64,000 bases of DNA from NCBI GenBank assembly GCA_963932465.1, contig OZ010792.1, positions 511,423,100 through 511,487,099 of the forward strand. Reading direction: 5' to 3'. Origin of the DNA: Maratus speciosus. Taxonomy: Eukaryota; Arthropoda; Arachnida; Araneae; Salticidae. Under the pieces are notes generated by a model that worked only from the letters and a program-made list of their open reading frames with translations, searched no databases and was not told where the DNA came from. This document shows, piece after piece, positions 1 through 10,717 of the stretch (positions within the stretch are counted from its first letter, which is position 1; the number at the start of each line of letters is the position of its first letter). Both the position numbers and the translations under genes were made by a program.

Positions 1-849
1 TTTTGCTGCTACAAAAATAGATTTTACTGCTCCAAAATTCGATTTTTGCTGCTACAAAATGGCTTCAGTGCACTTTCATACCTGTACTCTATTTCTTACT
101 TTATATTGAATAAATAATCTGTCCTAAATTTCTGTAACAATTCATTCCATCACATTTCATTAAAATTTCACCTGAATTTCACCCTCAAAATTTATCTTCC
201 TCCGTTTTTCTTTGCTCCCCCACAGTACTCAAAGTTTAAAAACTCTTCGAAACTGTTTAATTATTTTTTTTTGCTTTGTCATTTTATTGCCAAAATAAAT
301 AATCAATCAAGATTTCTCTTCCCACCCGAAATTGGAATTTTCCTTTTGCCCCCCCCCTCCCCCCCACACACTTAAAGAACACATGGAATTTATAGTCTTT
401 AAAACTCCTCTCAGTTTTTTTTTTCTTGAAAATTAAAAATCTTGTATTATCTTGTCAGGTAAATAAATAAGTCATCTAATAAACTCCCTCCCTCCCTAAA
501 AAATTTTTAAAAATATGCTTGTCCCTTTGCCCCCTCAACTTATAAAGTTTAAAATCTTAAAAATCATTGCTTTTTTTAAAACTTTTTCTGCTCCATTAGT
601 TAATTTATTGTAACAATAACTAATCGATCTTACAGTTTTACTCCCCCCCTCCACCGAAATTGACGTTTCCCCGCCCTCCCCCTTACTTTCCAAGCATACA
701 AAATTTAAAGTCTTTTAAACTGTAAGTTAATTATAAATCTGTTAAACTACCCCCCCCCCCCCCTCAATAATAAGAAAAAAATATGTTTCTCCTCTTTGTT
801 TATCTTTACAATAAGAAAGTATTGGATTCAGGAATATTTTCGACCGATT
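1..849. other. AT-rich non-coding sequence with C-tracts
   Basis: No gene seen. The stretch is AT-rich and broken by several pyrimidine-rich tracts of C7-C14 (near 350, 645 and 750). The first 60 bases contain two imperfect copies of a TTTTGCTGCTACAAAA motif. Confidence 0.5.
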
Positions 850-1440
850 TACACGTTTTAGGGGTCAGATATCCTGAAAAACATGTTTTTACAAAATGAG
901 TCTGACTCTGTCTGTATGTGACACAAATTTTGTGGGTGGTGTATCTCAAGAACTAATGCACAAAGTTTAATAAAAATTTATATTCAGTTAATCCTCGATA
1001 TAAATTAGTGTTGATTAGTTTTTGATGTAAATCGCCCTACAGGTGATGCTGCTATGCTGCATTTTTCATGATTTACGCCATAGCTATATCTCAAGAACTA
1101 AAGCACGAATTTTCATCAAACTTCAGATTCAGGTATACCTTGATAATTATAGGTGCTGATTATGGTTTGGTGTTAATCTCGCAATAGATGGCGCTGCTAT
1201 GCTGCATTTTTCACGATTTCTGCAATTGTTATATCGCAAGAACTAATGCACAGATTTTCATCAAACTTCAGATTCAGTTAGATGTTTACATAAGTTGTTG
1301 CTGATTAGGTTTTGGTGTAAATCACCCTACAGGTGGTTCTGCTATGCTATATTTTGCAGGATTTGCACGGTTTTCAAGTCGTATCTCAAGAACTAATGCA
1401 CGGAATTTCATATTTTTAGAATTTTGGCACTCTGATAATG
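850..1440. repeat. Tandem repeat, about 147-bp period, four degenerate copies
   Basis: The phrase CTCAAGAACTAATGCAC, or a near variant, recurs at 945, 1090, 1235 and 1385. Each copy is followed by AAACTTCAGATTCAG-like and GCTGCTATGCTGCATTTT-like blocks, so whole units of 145-150 bp are repeated with drift. The upstream GTCTGTATGTGACA edge resembles the edge of another repeat-bearing element in this window at 41.4 kb. It is probably the inside of an old non-autonomous transposon, but no ends were identified. No coding potential is seen. Confidence 0.65.
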
Positions 1441-2276
1441 AATTTTGTAGTATTAACATGTATGAGATAGAAGAAAGTTTTGGGATTTGCACATCTGACT
1501 AGTTTTTTCTTCTGCTGTATGTTATTTTAAAATTTTCTAAATTTCTACTGCCACATGGTGAAATCCCCCCCCCCCCTTCCCGCCCATTTGAATATTTAAA
1601 ACTTTTACAAAAATGAAAGAAACCCTTTATTAAAAAATGCATGTTATAATTTATTAGTTTATTTAATTTGAAGGTCCTTAAATTTTTTTGGTTTTGGTCC
1701 TTGAAAGTCCTTAAAAGTACATGATTTTTATTTAAAGAAATGTGTACGAACCCTGTATACTAAAATTTTGTAGTGTGATAGTTTCTTTTGAAGCATATAT
1801 TTTGTTGCCCTTCAAATTGAAAAAAATCAGGGAGTTTATTTTCCTTATCAAATTTTTTCCATCGAAATGATGATGCAGTATAGCATAAAACATGGAATTA
1901 CTTAACTGTAAATCACACTGAGAACAGTTGATAATTTCAAATTTGCAAATATTTGTTCAGAATGTTATTGTTTACTTTCTCCATTTATTACATTTTGTGA
2001 GCAGAAAAAGTAAAAAATACAGTGATAGTAGGAATTAATATTTGCTCTGGAAAAGTTTTACAGAAAATAAATATTAGTTTACTAAAAGAGTCAGTTAAGT
2101 TAGTTGAAGATTTTTTTTAACAATAAAATCTGCACGCATTTTTGAAAAATCTCCCGGGCTAGAAGAGTGTTGATTTTGTTCAAACTTTCTTTATTTTCCT
2201 AAAGCGTAATGGGCTCTACAAAGCAGGGGTTTAGAAATACTGCAATGCAGTATGCTTTCGACAGATTTTGAAGTGT
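1441..2276. other. No gene recognised
   Basis: AT-rich sequence with one C-tract near 1566. No splice-bounded coding pattern or clear repeat boundary is visible. Confidence 0.4.
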
Positions 2277-2284
2277 GTAGCATT

Positions 2285-4320
2285 TAGAGGTCTGCACAGG
2301 CCGGAATTTCCAGGCCCGGCCCGTTTACATTTTTACAGTTCTCGGCCCGTACAAAAATCAGTGAAAACAGGCCTGGCCCGGCCCGACACAATTTCTACAA
2401 AAAAAAAAAAAAAAATCCATTTTTTCTCAACATAAAATTAAGATTCTTTTAATAAATACTACATACATATTTATGGGAACATTTTACAGTATATTTTACA
2501 TTACTATGATGTTCGCAAAACAGAAAACACAATAGTAAACATTAACTTACAGTGTTTTAGTCATCGTGTCTACAGACATTTCAAAATGGAAATAAGGATT
2601 CATTAAAAGATTAATGTAGTTCAGAATAAAGGATTAAAAACATGATAATTTTTTGAAGTTGTATAATAAAAAGTAGATTTGAGAAAATATTTCTCTCATT
2701 TTTAAGGCTTTACTGAAATTCAAAGGAGCTACATTTCAACACATTTATGAATTCTTTTCTTTTCGGAAACACGTAAGATTGGCAGGTATTCTTATTCAGA
2801 AGCTATGTAAATGTCGTTTTTTTTTCATAGATAAAAGCAATATATCTTTCTGAAAATACTGTCAAAGTTAGCGTTTTGAATCGAATTTCCGGAAGCGATA
2901 GCGCAGGAAAGGAGAAAAACGTACAGTCACATGACAGGAATCTCTGTAAGTAATTTATCAAATATGGAAAAAGCTATTCGTTTCCAAATGCCTTCAATAG
3001 GCAGGCCTGTCAATTTTATGCATTTATAGTTAAAAATTTTGTCAGAAGAAAATGTGTCTGAAAGCTTCGCATTGTTGAGCAGTGAATATGAGAACCACCT
3101 TAAGGTATATTTCCAAAGATACTGTTAAGAGAAGTTCATTATCACTATTAATACTACAAAACACAATGACTGTTCTACACATCCTGAGATCGATTAAGAC
3201 CAGTTCCGCCCCAGCACGAGTCTGCTGAAAAAAAAATTAAACTCGGAATCAGACATCTTGTAACTGTACGATGCCAATCTCTACGATGGACATGTTACAT
3301 TTCTGTACTGATGTTGTTAAACTCGCATCGGCTCGTGACGCACATTTATACTTCGAGAAAATCATATTCATTGAAAAGGGCTCGTATTTTATCTGCTTCG
3401 CTTAACCCATTTGTGCTTGAATTTTTGTTTTCTCAAATTTTTTGGTAAAATCACTTTAACATGTTGCAAAATGAACTGGAAAAATACTAAAAAAAATTAA
3501 GCTTAATTTTTTTTGTATTTATTTGATAAAATGTAAACGAACTAAATATGAGTATTTCTAGTAGAATAATATGCATAATTATATATTTTGCTTATATTTA
3601 TATTTAAAATGTTTTTAAATTGTATATTATGTACTATAATTAGTATTTTAATGAACTACAAAAAAATATATTTATTTCTTTGCAGAGACTAATAACGTTA
3701 TAACTATAATTAATAATAAAATAAGAATAATCGTATTGCAGACTTAATAACAATTTATTTCAGAAATATCTTCGAAAGGAGATTGCATAAATAACTGTCT
3801 CCTAAATTTCTAACAAAAATATGTGCCCATTTGTGCCTAGAACCCTATATTTTGTACATTACAAAAATGCATAAAAAATAGGCTTAAACATTTAATTTCG
3901 CAATTTAAAAAAATACATATTTCAAAAAAGCCCACAAGCTAAGATTATAACTTGCGATTTTGTGTCCATGATAGAAAAAATACAAATAAACTTACTTTTT
4001 ACATTTCGTCCTCTTGAAAAATTAAAAATCTATAAACGCCGAAAAAAGCCTTAATTTAAGCAAATAAATATCCACCTTGTGCTGTCATCTCTCGGTTATA
4101 GATAAAGACATTTATAAATAATGATTTCATGCAATTTTCATATAAAGAAGCAGAAAATTATACAAATGCATTAATATTTTAAATGTACCAAAAATGGGAC
4201 GCTAGGCATAAATGGGTTAAATTCTTATATCAGGCCGATAGGTCCGATTAATTTTTTTTGCTGGCCCGGTCTGTTTGAAAATTCGCCTTCAATCCGGGTA
4301 CGGGCCCGTGCAGACCTCTA
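2285..4320. mobile_element. hAT-like non-autonomous element, 2.0 kb, with 8-bp target duplication
   Basis: The two ends are inverted copies of TAGAGGTCTGCAC, followed by GGCCCG-rich subterminal sequence. The element is flanked on both sides by the same octamer, GTAGCATT (2277-2284 and 4321-4328). An 8-bp target duplication with TAGNG-type ends is what hAT-superfamily elements leave. No transposase frame survives inside. A piggyBac-like MITE is nested at 3406-4216. The segment around 2755-2900 resembles 49735-49870, so a related copy lies in AK2 intron 1. Confidence 0.85.
3406..4216. mobile_element. piggyBac-like MITE nested in the hAT-like element
   Basis: The ends CCCATTTGTGC and GCATAAATGGG are inverted copies. 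TTAA sits immediately outside both of them (3402-3405 and 4217-4220), as expected of the TTAA-specific piggyBac superfamily. The interior is very AT-rich and non-coding. Its position inside an otherwise continuous hAT-like copy shows it inserted later. Confidence 0.75.
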
Positions 4321-4928
4321 GTAGCATTTATCAATTTACAGGTATACTCAAATTAATCAGGTTACAGGACTGTCTATGAGCGATAATTGCTGAAAGCATG
4401 TTTACAGCTATGGTTATAATTCTTATGTTATACATTACACTAAGTAATGTCTAAAAAGTTAGCAAAGAATTGCATAAGCACTGAAAAATGTATTTAGCTG
4501 TACATACCCTAACCTATTAAAATAAAGTGAAAAATAAAATCTATCAAAGCTGGCTTAATATAAACTTTAAATAACTATAAAATTATTTTTTAAAAAACAT
4601 CAGTATATGGGACATGGTGCAAAGACATTTATTTAAAATCGATAACATAAAATAATACTAAATAAAGTTACACCATACTCCCTGAAATACATGGCTCTAA
4701 AATCAGCACATCATTGCAAATATAAACAGTGGAATTTACAATTAAGATGTAGGAGGGAAAATTCAAGATTTTTTTCTTTTTGTATCATTCCATACGCATG
4801 TTTAATATACAGGGTGTTAATAAAAACCCGGACCCATTTTGATGTTTAATAATTCATAAAATAATAAAGATAGATTAAAATTAAAATAACAAATGGTTAG
4901 ATAGACTCAAAAAGTTTCATGAACCTTG

Positions 4929-5267
4929 TCAATGAACTTCCACGTGTGCCCCCTTCGTCGCACGGAGAATATCAAGTCGATAGTCAATTTCACGCCAGGT
5001 AGCGGCAAGCATGTCGGCATCCACAGAGGCTATTGCAGTTGTAAATCTGGCTTTTAAGTCATCGCTGTTCGACACTCTCCTCCTGTAAACATTGTCCTTT
5101 ACAAATCCCCAAAGGAAAAAGTCCAGCGGCGTTATATCATGTGATCTGGGTGGCCAAGGAATTGGACCTCCTCACCCAATCCATCTTCCTGGAAAATGGT
5201 CATTCAAAGAAGTATGAACGATGGTACCCCAATGAGGTGGTGCACCATCTTGTTGCAAAATGACATG
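4929..5267 (-). pseudogene. Mariner-like transposase C-terminal fragment (left arm)
   Basis: Read on the minus strand, this 113-codon frame carries QQDGAPPHW, a GRWIG motif, PPRSHDITPLDFFLWG and RLDILRATKG. These are the familiar DDE-transposase signatures of a Tc1/mariner-related arthropod family: the second catalytic region and the HDITPLDFFLWG block. One TGA interrupts the frame soon after the GRWIG motif; otherwise it is open to a TCA-complement stop at 4929-4931. The N-terminal DNA-binding half is absent, so it cannot encode an active enzyme. It is slightly better preserved than its mirror copy at 5314-5652. Confidence 0.85.
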
Positions 5268-5313
5268 GGGCTGAAGCTCTTCTAGTTGTGGAAATATGAA
5301 GTTTTTTCAGCCA

Positions 5314-5652
5314 CATGTCATTTTGCAACAAGATGGTGCACCACCTCATTGGGGTACCATCGTTCGTACTTCTTTGAATGACCATTTTCCAGGAAGATGG
5401 ATTGGGTGAGGAGGTCCAATTCCTTGACCACCCAGATCACATGATATAACGCCGCTGGACTTTTTCCTTTGGGGATTTGTAAAGGACAATGTTTACAGGA
5501 GGAGAGTGTAGAATATTGATGACTTAAAAGCCAGAATTACAACCGCAATAGCCTCTGTGGATGCCGACATGCTTGCCGCTACCTGGCGTGAAATTGACTA
5601 TCGACTTGATATTCTCCGTGCGACGAAGGGGGAACACGTTGAAGTTCATTGA
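5314..5652 (+). pseudogene. Mariner-like transposase C-terminal fragment (right arm)
   Basis: This is the mirror copy of the frame at 4929-5267, of identical length (113 codons), starting at the base equivalent to the loop edge and ending at TGA 5650-5652. It has the same QQDGAPPHW and SHDITPLDFFLWG blocks but three in-frame stops: two TGA in the GGPIP region and one TAG after YRRRV. The extra stops, absent from the left arm, arose after the duplication and show the arms are diverging independently. Not functional. Confidence 0.85.
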
Positions 5653-5773
5653 CAAGGGTCATGAAACTTTTTGAGTCTATCTAACCATTTGTTATTTTAA
5701 TTTTAATCTATCTTTATTATTTTATGAGTTATTAAACATCAAAATGGGCCCGGGACTTTATAAACACCCTGTA

Positions 5774-6592
5774 TAATTCTGATTAATATGACTCAACTCG
5801 TGCTTTCTCATAAAGGAGTATATATTTATTTCTGAAAAATTAAAATAGTGCCAATATCAGTGGCAACAATAGTAGGCATAACAGAACTGAAATGAAAGCC
5901 TCTATAGAACTAGTAATGCAACTGATCACTTTCCTTCTTTCCGGAAAAATTCTGCTAACATTGCAACAGTCTCTGCAATTTTTGATCTATTGATTTTGCA
6001 TATACTTTTCATTTTAACAGTGCAATAAGAGAAAAGGCTGGTTAATATAAACCAGAGTTCAGATTTAAAGTAAAAAAACAAAGGTATCCTTTTATACTTC
6101 TCCGTTGTAAATCTTACAATGGGGCGGTATTTTCAATTTTGTTATCTTACCCTTCTTTCTTGGGGGGGGGGGGGGGGGGGGGCTACTTGAAGACTTAATT
6201 TCTGTTTGACAAAACAGATAAATTATTACATTTTGACAGAGTTATAATGTGGAAATATTACCGCCAAGAGAAGTGTTGCCAGGTGTTCTGATTTTCAAAG
6301 GCTCCAAGACCTGTCCCATGTAACCACTGTGTGGGACGCCAAAGTTCCAATTTTTTAAGATGCACATTTAAAAAAAAAAAATCTTTTAGTATTATGCATT
6401 TTGTTTCGGTAAACCCTGTGTAAATAAAACCTTTTCATAAGGGAATTCTTTTTTTAAAGTAAGAATTTCATCGTCTCTACCCTACGATAGAAATATGCTA
6501 TATAATTGCACCTAAAATTTTAATTTTGTTTTAGTCCCTAGAGATTCTACTTTCACAGATTTTACTGTATTAGATTATTGTGTTTATTTAGT
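5774..6592. other. No gene recognised; G21 tract
   Basis: AT-rich intergenic sequence. A run of 21 G occupies 6162-6182. No coding block seen. Confidence 0.5.
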
Positions 6593-8287
6593 AAGGGAGA
6601 GATGGGACATATGCAGTAATGTTTAAAAGAAGCTAATTGTATCATACTCGTTGCTGTAAATCTTTTTAGTTGCAAGAACTAATGAGTTTGTCCACTAAAA
6701 AGACTATTTTACAATATCAAAACTAATAAACTACTCAGATTTTTAATGTAAAATTTTCAATCTCATTCTTTGTTGCTAACTCAATTATTTTAAGATTTTG
6801 CATACTCAACACTATATCTTTAATGAATGAACAGTTAAGCCTTTAAAAGCCACATGCTTGTTGTAAAAACATATATATATTTTTTTTATGTTACTCTAAG
6901 GGAGGGATGGGACCAGATATCTCTATCCAAATAGTTATGTTTATAACATACAATTTTTTGGTATTTTATATTTGTAAGACTATCTTGTTTTGGAATTGAT
7001 TAGTGTAACAAAACAATCAAAATCACAGGAAAAAAGGAAAGTTTCATCCATTGATGAGGAATCATTTCTGTACATGACACCTCTGATGAAAGCATTAATA
7101 TCACTATAAATGAGCATGAAAATACAGTGCGATCTCGAAAATTCGGTATCAAAGTCATCTTTCTGCTTTTTTTACACTTCCAACTTACAGGAGAAAGAAG
7201 GATAGCAATTGTTAAAGAATAAAAAATTTCGAGATTGAAAGCGATGGTTTAGCTGAGAGTGAGATTACAGATGCTATGCTAAATTGAATCCTTGCTTTAG
7301 ATAAACAAGATTATTTTCAAAATCGATATTCTACATCTATTTAAAATCCAAGAAAAACTTGTTAAAGAACTGTCCAAAGAATTGAAGCGAATAAAATTGA
7401 CATCGATGTTTAGGAAATTACACATGAAGAAATGACTTCACTATTTATTAGAATTTTTTGTAACAAAATATAAATAGAAACTTTTAATTTTTAATTATGT
7501 TTTTTAAAATATTTAATTTTCTTTTTTCCTCACATAACATTACTTCGGTATGAATTAAATTACGAGTAATGGCACCATTAAGACTACTAGAAGTACTTTT
7601 AAAATTCTTTCAGAAATCCGGCATGGTCATGGTCCCGACGATGCCGGATTTTCGAGGTTATACTGTATACAATAGATTGGTGCAAAAATGAACCAAATAT
7701 AGGTTTAAATGAATTTGTTTTAGTTAAATTTTTAACAAAAAAATTATTGTTATTCACTAGGTTGGATGAGTTAAAAGCAAAGATGAGGAAGTTTTGAGCT
7801 TTAAGCTTTAAGATACTATTTACGAGGAAAAATGAAATCTCATCTTCGTGCAAGAAACTAACGATTCCATCATTAATGAACAAGACCTAACTGCAAAGCT
7901 ACATCCACCAAAAAAAATTGGCGGCATTAGTCAGGCACAAGGATATTTTTCATTTAATTTGGATTTTACAACGTATAATATAAGATAAAATAACTGTGAT
8001 TTGCAATAAACCATAGGAATGTAAGTGTCACACTGTCTTTGTCATTTTTTTCACCACATTTTGAAAATTAAATATCAATTTTCATTTTTAAAAAAATTTT
8101 CATTTTTCTATGTTAATTTAATAGTTTATTAACCTAAAATTTTAATTATTATCATCAAATTTATATATTTTAAATATGTTAAAATGTTTCAAGATGTTAT
8201 TCTGAAAATTTCCATTTTTGTACAAGCAAAACATAATTTGTAAAAAATATCTTTGTTAAAATTGTTCCATCCCTCCTTAATCTCTCC
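6593..8287. mobile_element. Decayed DNA transposon with GGGAGNGATGG ends, class unclear
   Basis: The left edge carries AAGGGAGAGATGGGACAT, repeated as AAGGGAGGGATGGGACC near 6900. The right edge carries the inverted form (TTCCATCCCTCCTTAA, then TCTCTCC). Inside, a broken + strand frame is visible: SDESINITINEHENT ends at 7122 and continues after the nested element at 7125-7665 as NEFVLVKFLTKK (about 7672-7790). A DFVLVKF-KK pattern is familiar from C-termini of transposon-encoded proteins in arthropods, so this is probably transposase debris. The superfamily is not established. Confidence 0.45.
7125..7665. mobile_element. pogo/Tigger-type non-autonomous element, 541 bp
   Basis: The ends read CAGTGCGATCTCGAAAATTC and, inverted, CAGTATAACCTCGAAAATCC. 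TA lies on both sides (7123-7124 and 7666-7667). CAGTNNNACCTCGAAAAT-type ends with a TA duplication are typical of pogo/Tigger elements. The interior is AT-rich and has no clear transposase. It interrupts the older transposon at 6593-8287. Confidence 0.8.
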
Positions 8288-8373
8288 TATGATAAAACCT
8301 GCTCAGACGAAATCTCACGGAACAGGTAAAAAATTCAGTTTTAAACAGGCTCTTGTTTAGCAGGTATAATTCT

Positions 8374-8470
8374 ATTGTATTCTTACCGTACAGACAGTGA
8401 CATTTTTAAATTTTGACAGGAATCAAGTACAAACAGGTTCTGTTTTTATAGAGTTTATTGTAATTTTATG
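8374..8470 (+). repeat. Direct repeat flanking the satellite array (left copy)
   Basis: About 97 bp running from TATTCTTACC through GTGACATTTTTAAATTT, CAGGAATCA and CAAACAGGTTC to TTTTATG matches 10620-10717 in the same orientation. The pair brackets the 31-bp satellite array. Confidence 0.75.
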
Positions 8471-8629
8471 TTTTAGCTGGTATAATTGTATGATCAGGAG
8501 TGAGATTCCTCCGACTTTAATCGGAATTTCCGACTTTTCGTAAATTTTTATCTGTTAAAAAAAAAAAAGCCGTTTTTTTCTTTCTGGCAGCGAAAAAATG
8601 CCCCAAACGAGACATTATCGTGCCAGAAT

Positions 8630-10550
8630 TGCATCGCATTTTCTCCGCAATTCTTTGACGAAATTTCGCGGTTTTTTTCGCAATCTTTTGACAAAATTCA
8701 CGTATTTTCCTCGATCTTATGGCAGAATTCACGTATTTTCCGCGATCCTTTGACGAAATTCGCGTATTTTCCTCGATCTTTTGACGAAATTCGCGTATTT
8801 TCCTCGATCTTTTGACGAAATTTGCGTATTTTCCTCGATCTTTTGACGAAATTCGCGTTTTTTTCCGCGATCCATTGACGAAATTCGCTTTTCTTGCAGC
8901 CTTTTGACGATTCACGTTTTTTTCCGCAATTCTTTGACGAAATTTCGCGGTTTTTTTCGCAATCTTTTGACAAAATTCACGTATTTTCCTCGATCTTATG
9001 GCAGAATTCACGTATTTTCCGCGATCCTTTGACGAAATTCGCGTATTTTCCTCGATCTTTTGGCGAAATTCGCGTTTTTTCTGCGATCTTTTGGCGAAAT
9101 TCGCGTTTTTTCCGCTGTCTTTCGACGAAATTCGTGCTTATCCCACTTTTTTTTGACAAAATTCTCGTTTTTTCCACGATCTTTTGACGAATTCGCGTTT
9201 TTCCCGCTATCCGTTAAACTAAATTCGTGTTTTTTTTCAGCGGCCCTTTCACGAAATTTGCGTTTTTCCGCGATCCTTTGCCGAAAATCGTTTTTTTCTT
9301 CACGATCTTTTGACGAATTTCGCGTTTTTTCCGCGATCTTTTGGCGAAATTCGCGTTTTTCCGTTGTCTTTCGACGAAATTAGTGCTTCTCCCGCTTTTT
9401 TTTTGACAAAATTCTCGTTTTTTCCGCGATCTTTTGAAAAAATTCGCGTTTTTCCCACTATCTTTTAAATTAAATTCGTGTTTTTTTCAGCGGCCCTTTC
9501 ACGAAATTTGCGTTTTTCCTCGATCCTTTGCCGAAATTCGTTTTTTTCTTCACGATCTTTTGACGAATTTCGCGTTTTTTCCGCGATCTTTTGGCGAAAT
9601 TCGCGTTTTTCCGTTGTCTTTCGACGAAATTAGTGCTTCTCCCGCTTTTTTTTTTTTGACAAAATTCTCGTTTTTTCCGCGATCTTTTGAAAAAATTCGC
9701 GTTTTTCCCACTATCTTTTAAATTAAATTCGTGTTTTTTTCAGCGGCCCTTTCACGAAATTTGCGTTTTTCCTCGATCCTTTGCCGAAATTCGTTTTTTT
9801 CTTCACGATCTTTTGACGAATTTCGCGTTTTTTCCGCGATCTTTTGGCGAAATTCGCGTTTTTCCGTTGTCTTTTGACGAAATTCGTGCTTCTCCCGCTT
9901 TTTTTGACAAAATTCCCGTTTTTTCCGCGATCTTTTGACAAAATTCAGGTTTTTCCCGCTATCCTTTAAACTAAATTCGTGTTTTTTTCAGCGGCCCTTT
10001 CACGAAATTTGTGTTTTTCCGCGATCCTTCCGAAATTCGTTTTTTTCTTCACATTTTTTTGACGAATTTCGCGTTTTTTTTAGCGAAATTCGCGTTTTTT
10101 TTAGCGAAATTCGCGTTTTTCCGTTGTTATTTGACGAAATTCGTGCTTCTCCCGCTTTTTTTTGACAAAATTCTCATTTTTTCCGCGATCTTTTGACAAA
10201 ATTCGCGTTTTTCCCGCTATCCTTTAAACTAAATTCGTGTTTTTTTTCACGATCACGTTCTCGATTCGTGCGGCCCTTTCACGAAATTTGCGTTTTTCCG
10301 CGATACTTTGCCGAAATTCGTTTTTTTCTTCACGATCTTTTGACGAATTTCGCGTTTTTCCGCGATCTTTTGGCGAAATTCGCGTTTTTTCTGCCATCTT
10401 TTGACGAAATTCGTGCTTCTCTCGCTTTTTTGCAAAATTCGCGTTTTTCCAACTACCATTTGACGAAATCCACATTTTTTTCAAGCCCTTTGGCAAAGTT
10501 TGTGTTTCTTGCCTTTTTTGTGCATAATAGGATTTTGCGTACGGCCTTTT
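8630..10550. repeat. Satellite array: about 31-bp monomers in a 250-bp higher-order repeat
   Basis: About 1.9 kb is built from monomers of the form CGATCTTTTGACGAAATTCG plus CGTTTTTTCCG, 31-35 bp long (exactly 31 bp between 8761 and 8792). From about 9200 the monomers are ordered in a higher-order unit marked by CAGCGGCCCTTTCACGAAAT at 9238, 9488, 9741 and 9989, with a variant near 10268, giving a spacing of 248-253 bp, or eight monomers. A longer unit (about 280 bp) recurs within 8647-9180. Several long open frames on both strands exist only because the monomer lacks stops, so none is taken as a gene. The CpG-rich core (TTCGCG, CCGCGATC) stands out sharply from the AT-rich surroundings. Confidence 0.9.
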
Positions 10551-10619
10551 AGATTTTTTAACAAATTTTAGCTTACTTATGCTCAGACTTATTGTTCTTT
10601 ACCCACTCTCATGCCTGTA

Positions 10620-10717
10620 TGATATTCTTACGTTAGGAAAAGTGACATTTTTAAATTTAAGCCAGGAATCAGTAACAAACAGGTTCCTTTTTTAAAGTGT
10701 TTATTGTTAATTTTATG
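10620..10717 (+). repeat. Direct repeat flanking the satellite array (right copy)
   Basis: Matches 8374-8470 with a few small indels and substitutions. The shared block includes GTGACATTTTTAAATTT and AACAAACAGGTTC. It implies that the array lies between two copies of one short sequence. Confidence 0.75.

Larger units (their letters stand above)
4810..5771. mobile_element. Tc1/mariner-type foldback: two 466-bp inverted arms
   Basis: The element runs from CAGGGTGTTAATAAAA to AACACCCTG and is bounded by TA on both sides (4808-4809 and 5772-5773), the mariner target. The left half (4810-5275) and the right half (5306-5771) are inverted copies of equal length that differ at only a few percent of sites by eye. 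A 30-base loop lies between them. Each arm carries the same 3' part of a mariner-like transposase gene plus the terminal sequence, so the structure is two 3' halves joined head to head with the 5' half lost. A transcript would fold into a near-perfect long hairpin. Confidence 0.9.

Noticed and set aside
5200..5385. 61-codon minus-strand frame across the centre of the mariner foldback
   Set aside because: It spans the loop and reads the hairpin antisense to itself; not a protein.
7599..7883. 94-codon minus-strand frame
   Set aside because: It crosses the right end of a pogo-type element into older transposon sequence; the coding remnant there is on the + strand.
8517..9011. 164-codon and neighbouring open frames on both strands over 8.5-10.5 kb
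   Set aside because: They are the 31-bp satellite read in frame; the monomer lacks stops in several frames and the peptides are simple repeats of the same few residues.
8630..10550. Regular 31-bp periodicity suggesting a CRISPR array
   Set aside because: There are no unique spacers between constant repeats; the units are contiguous degenerate monomers, and the genome is eukaryotic with spliced genes.
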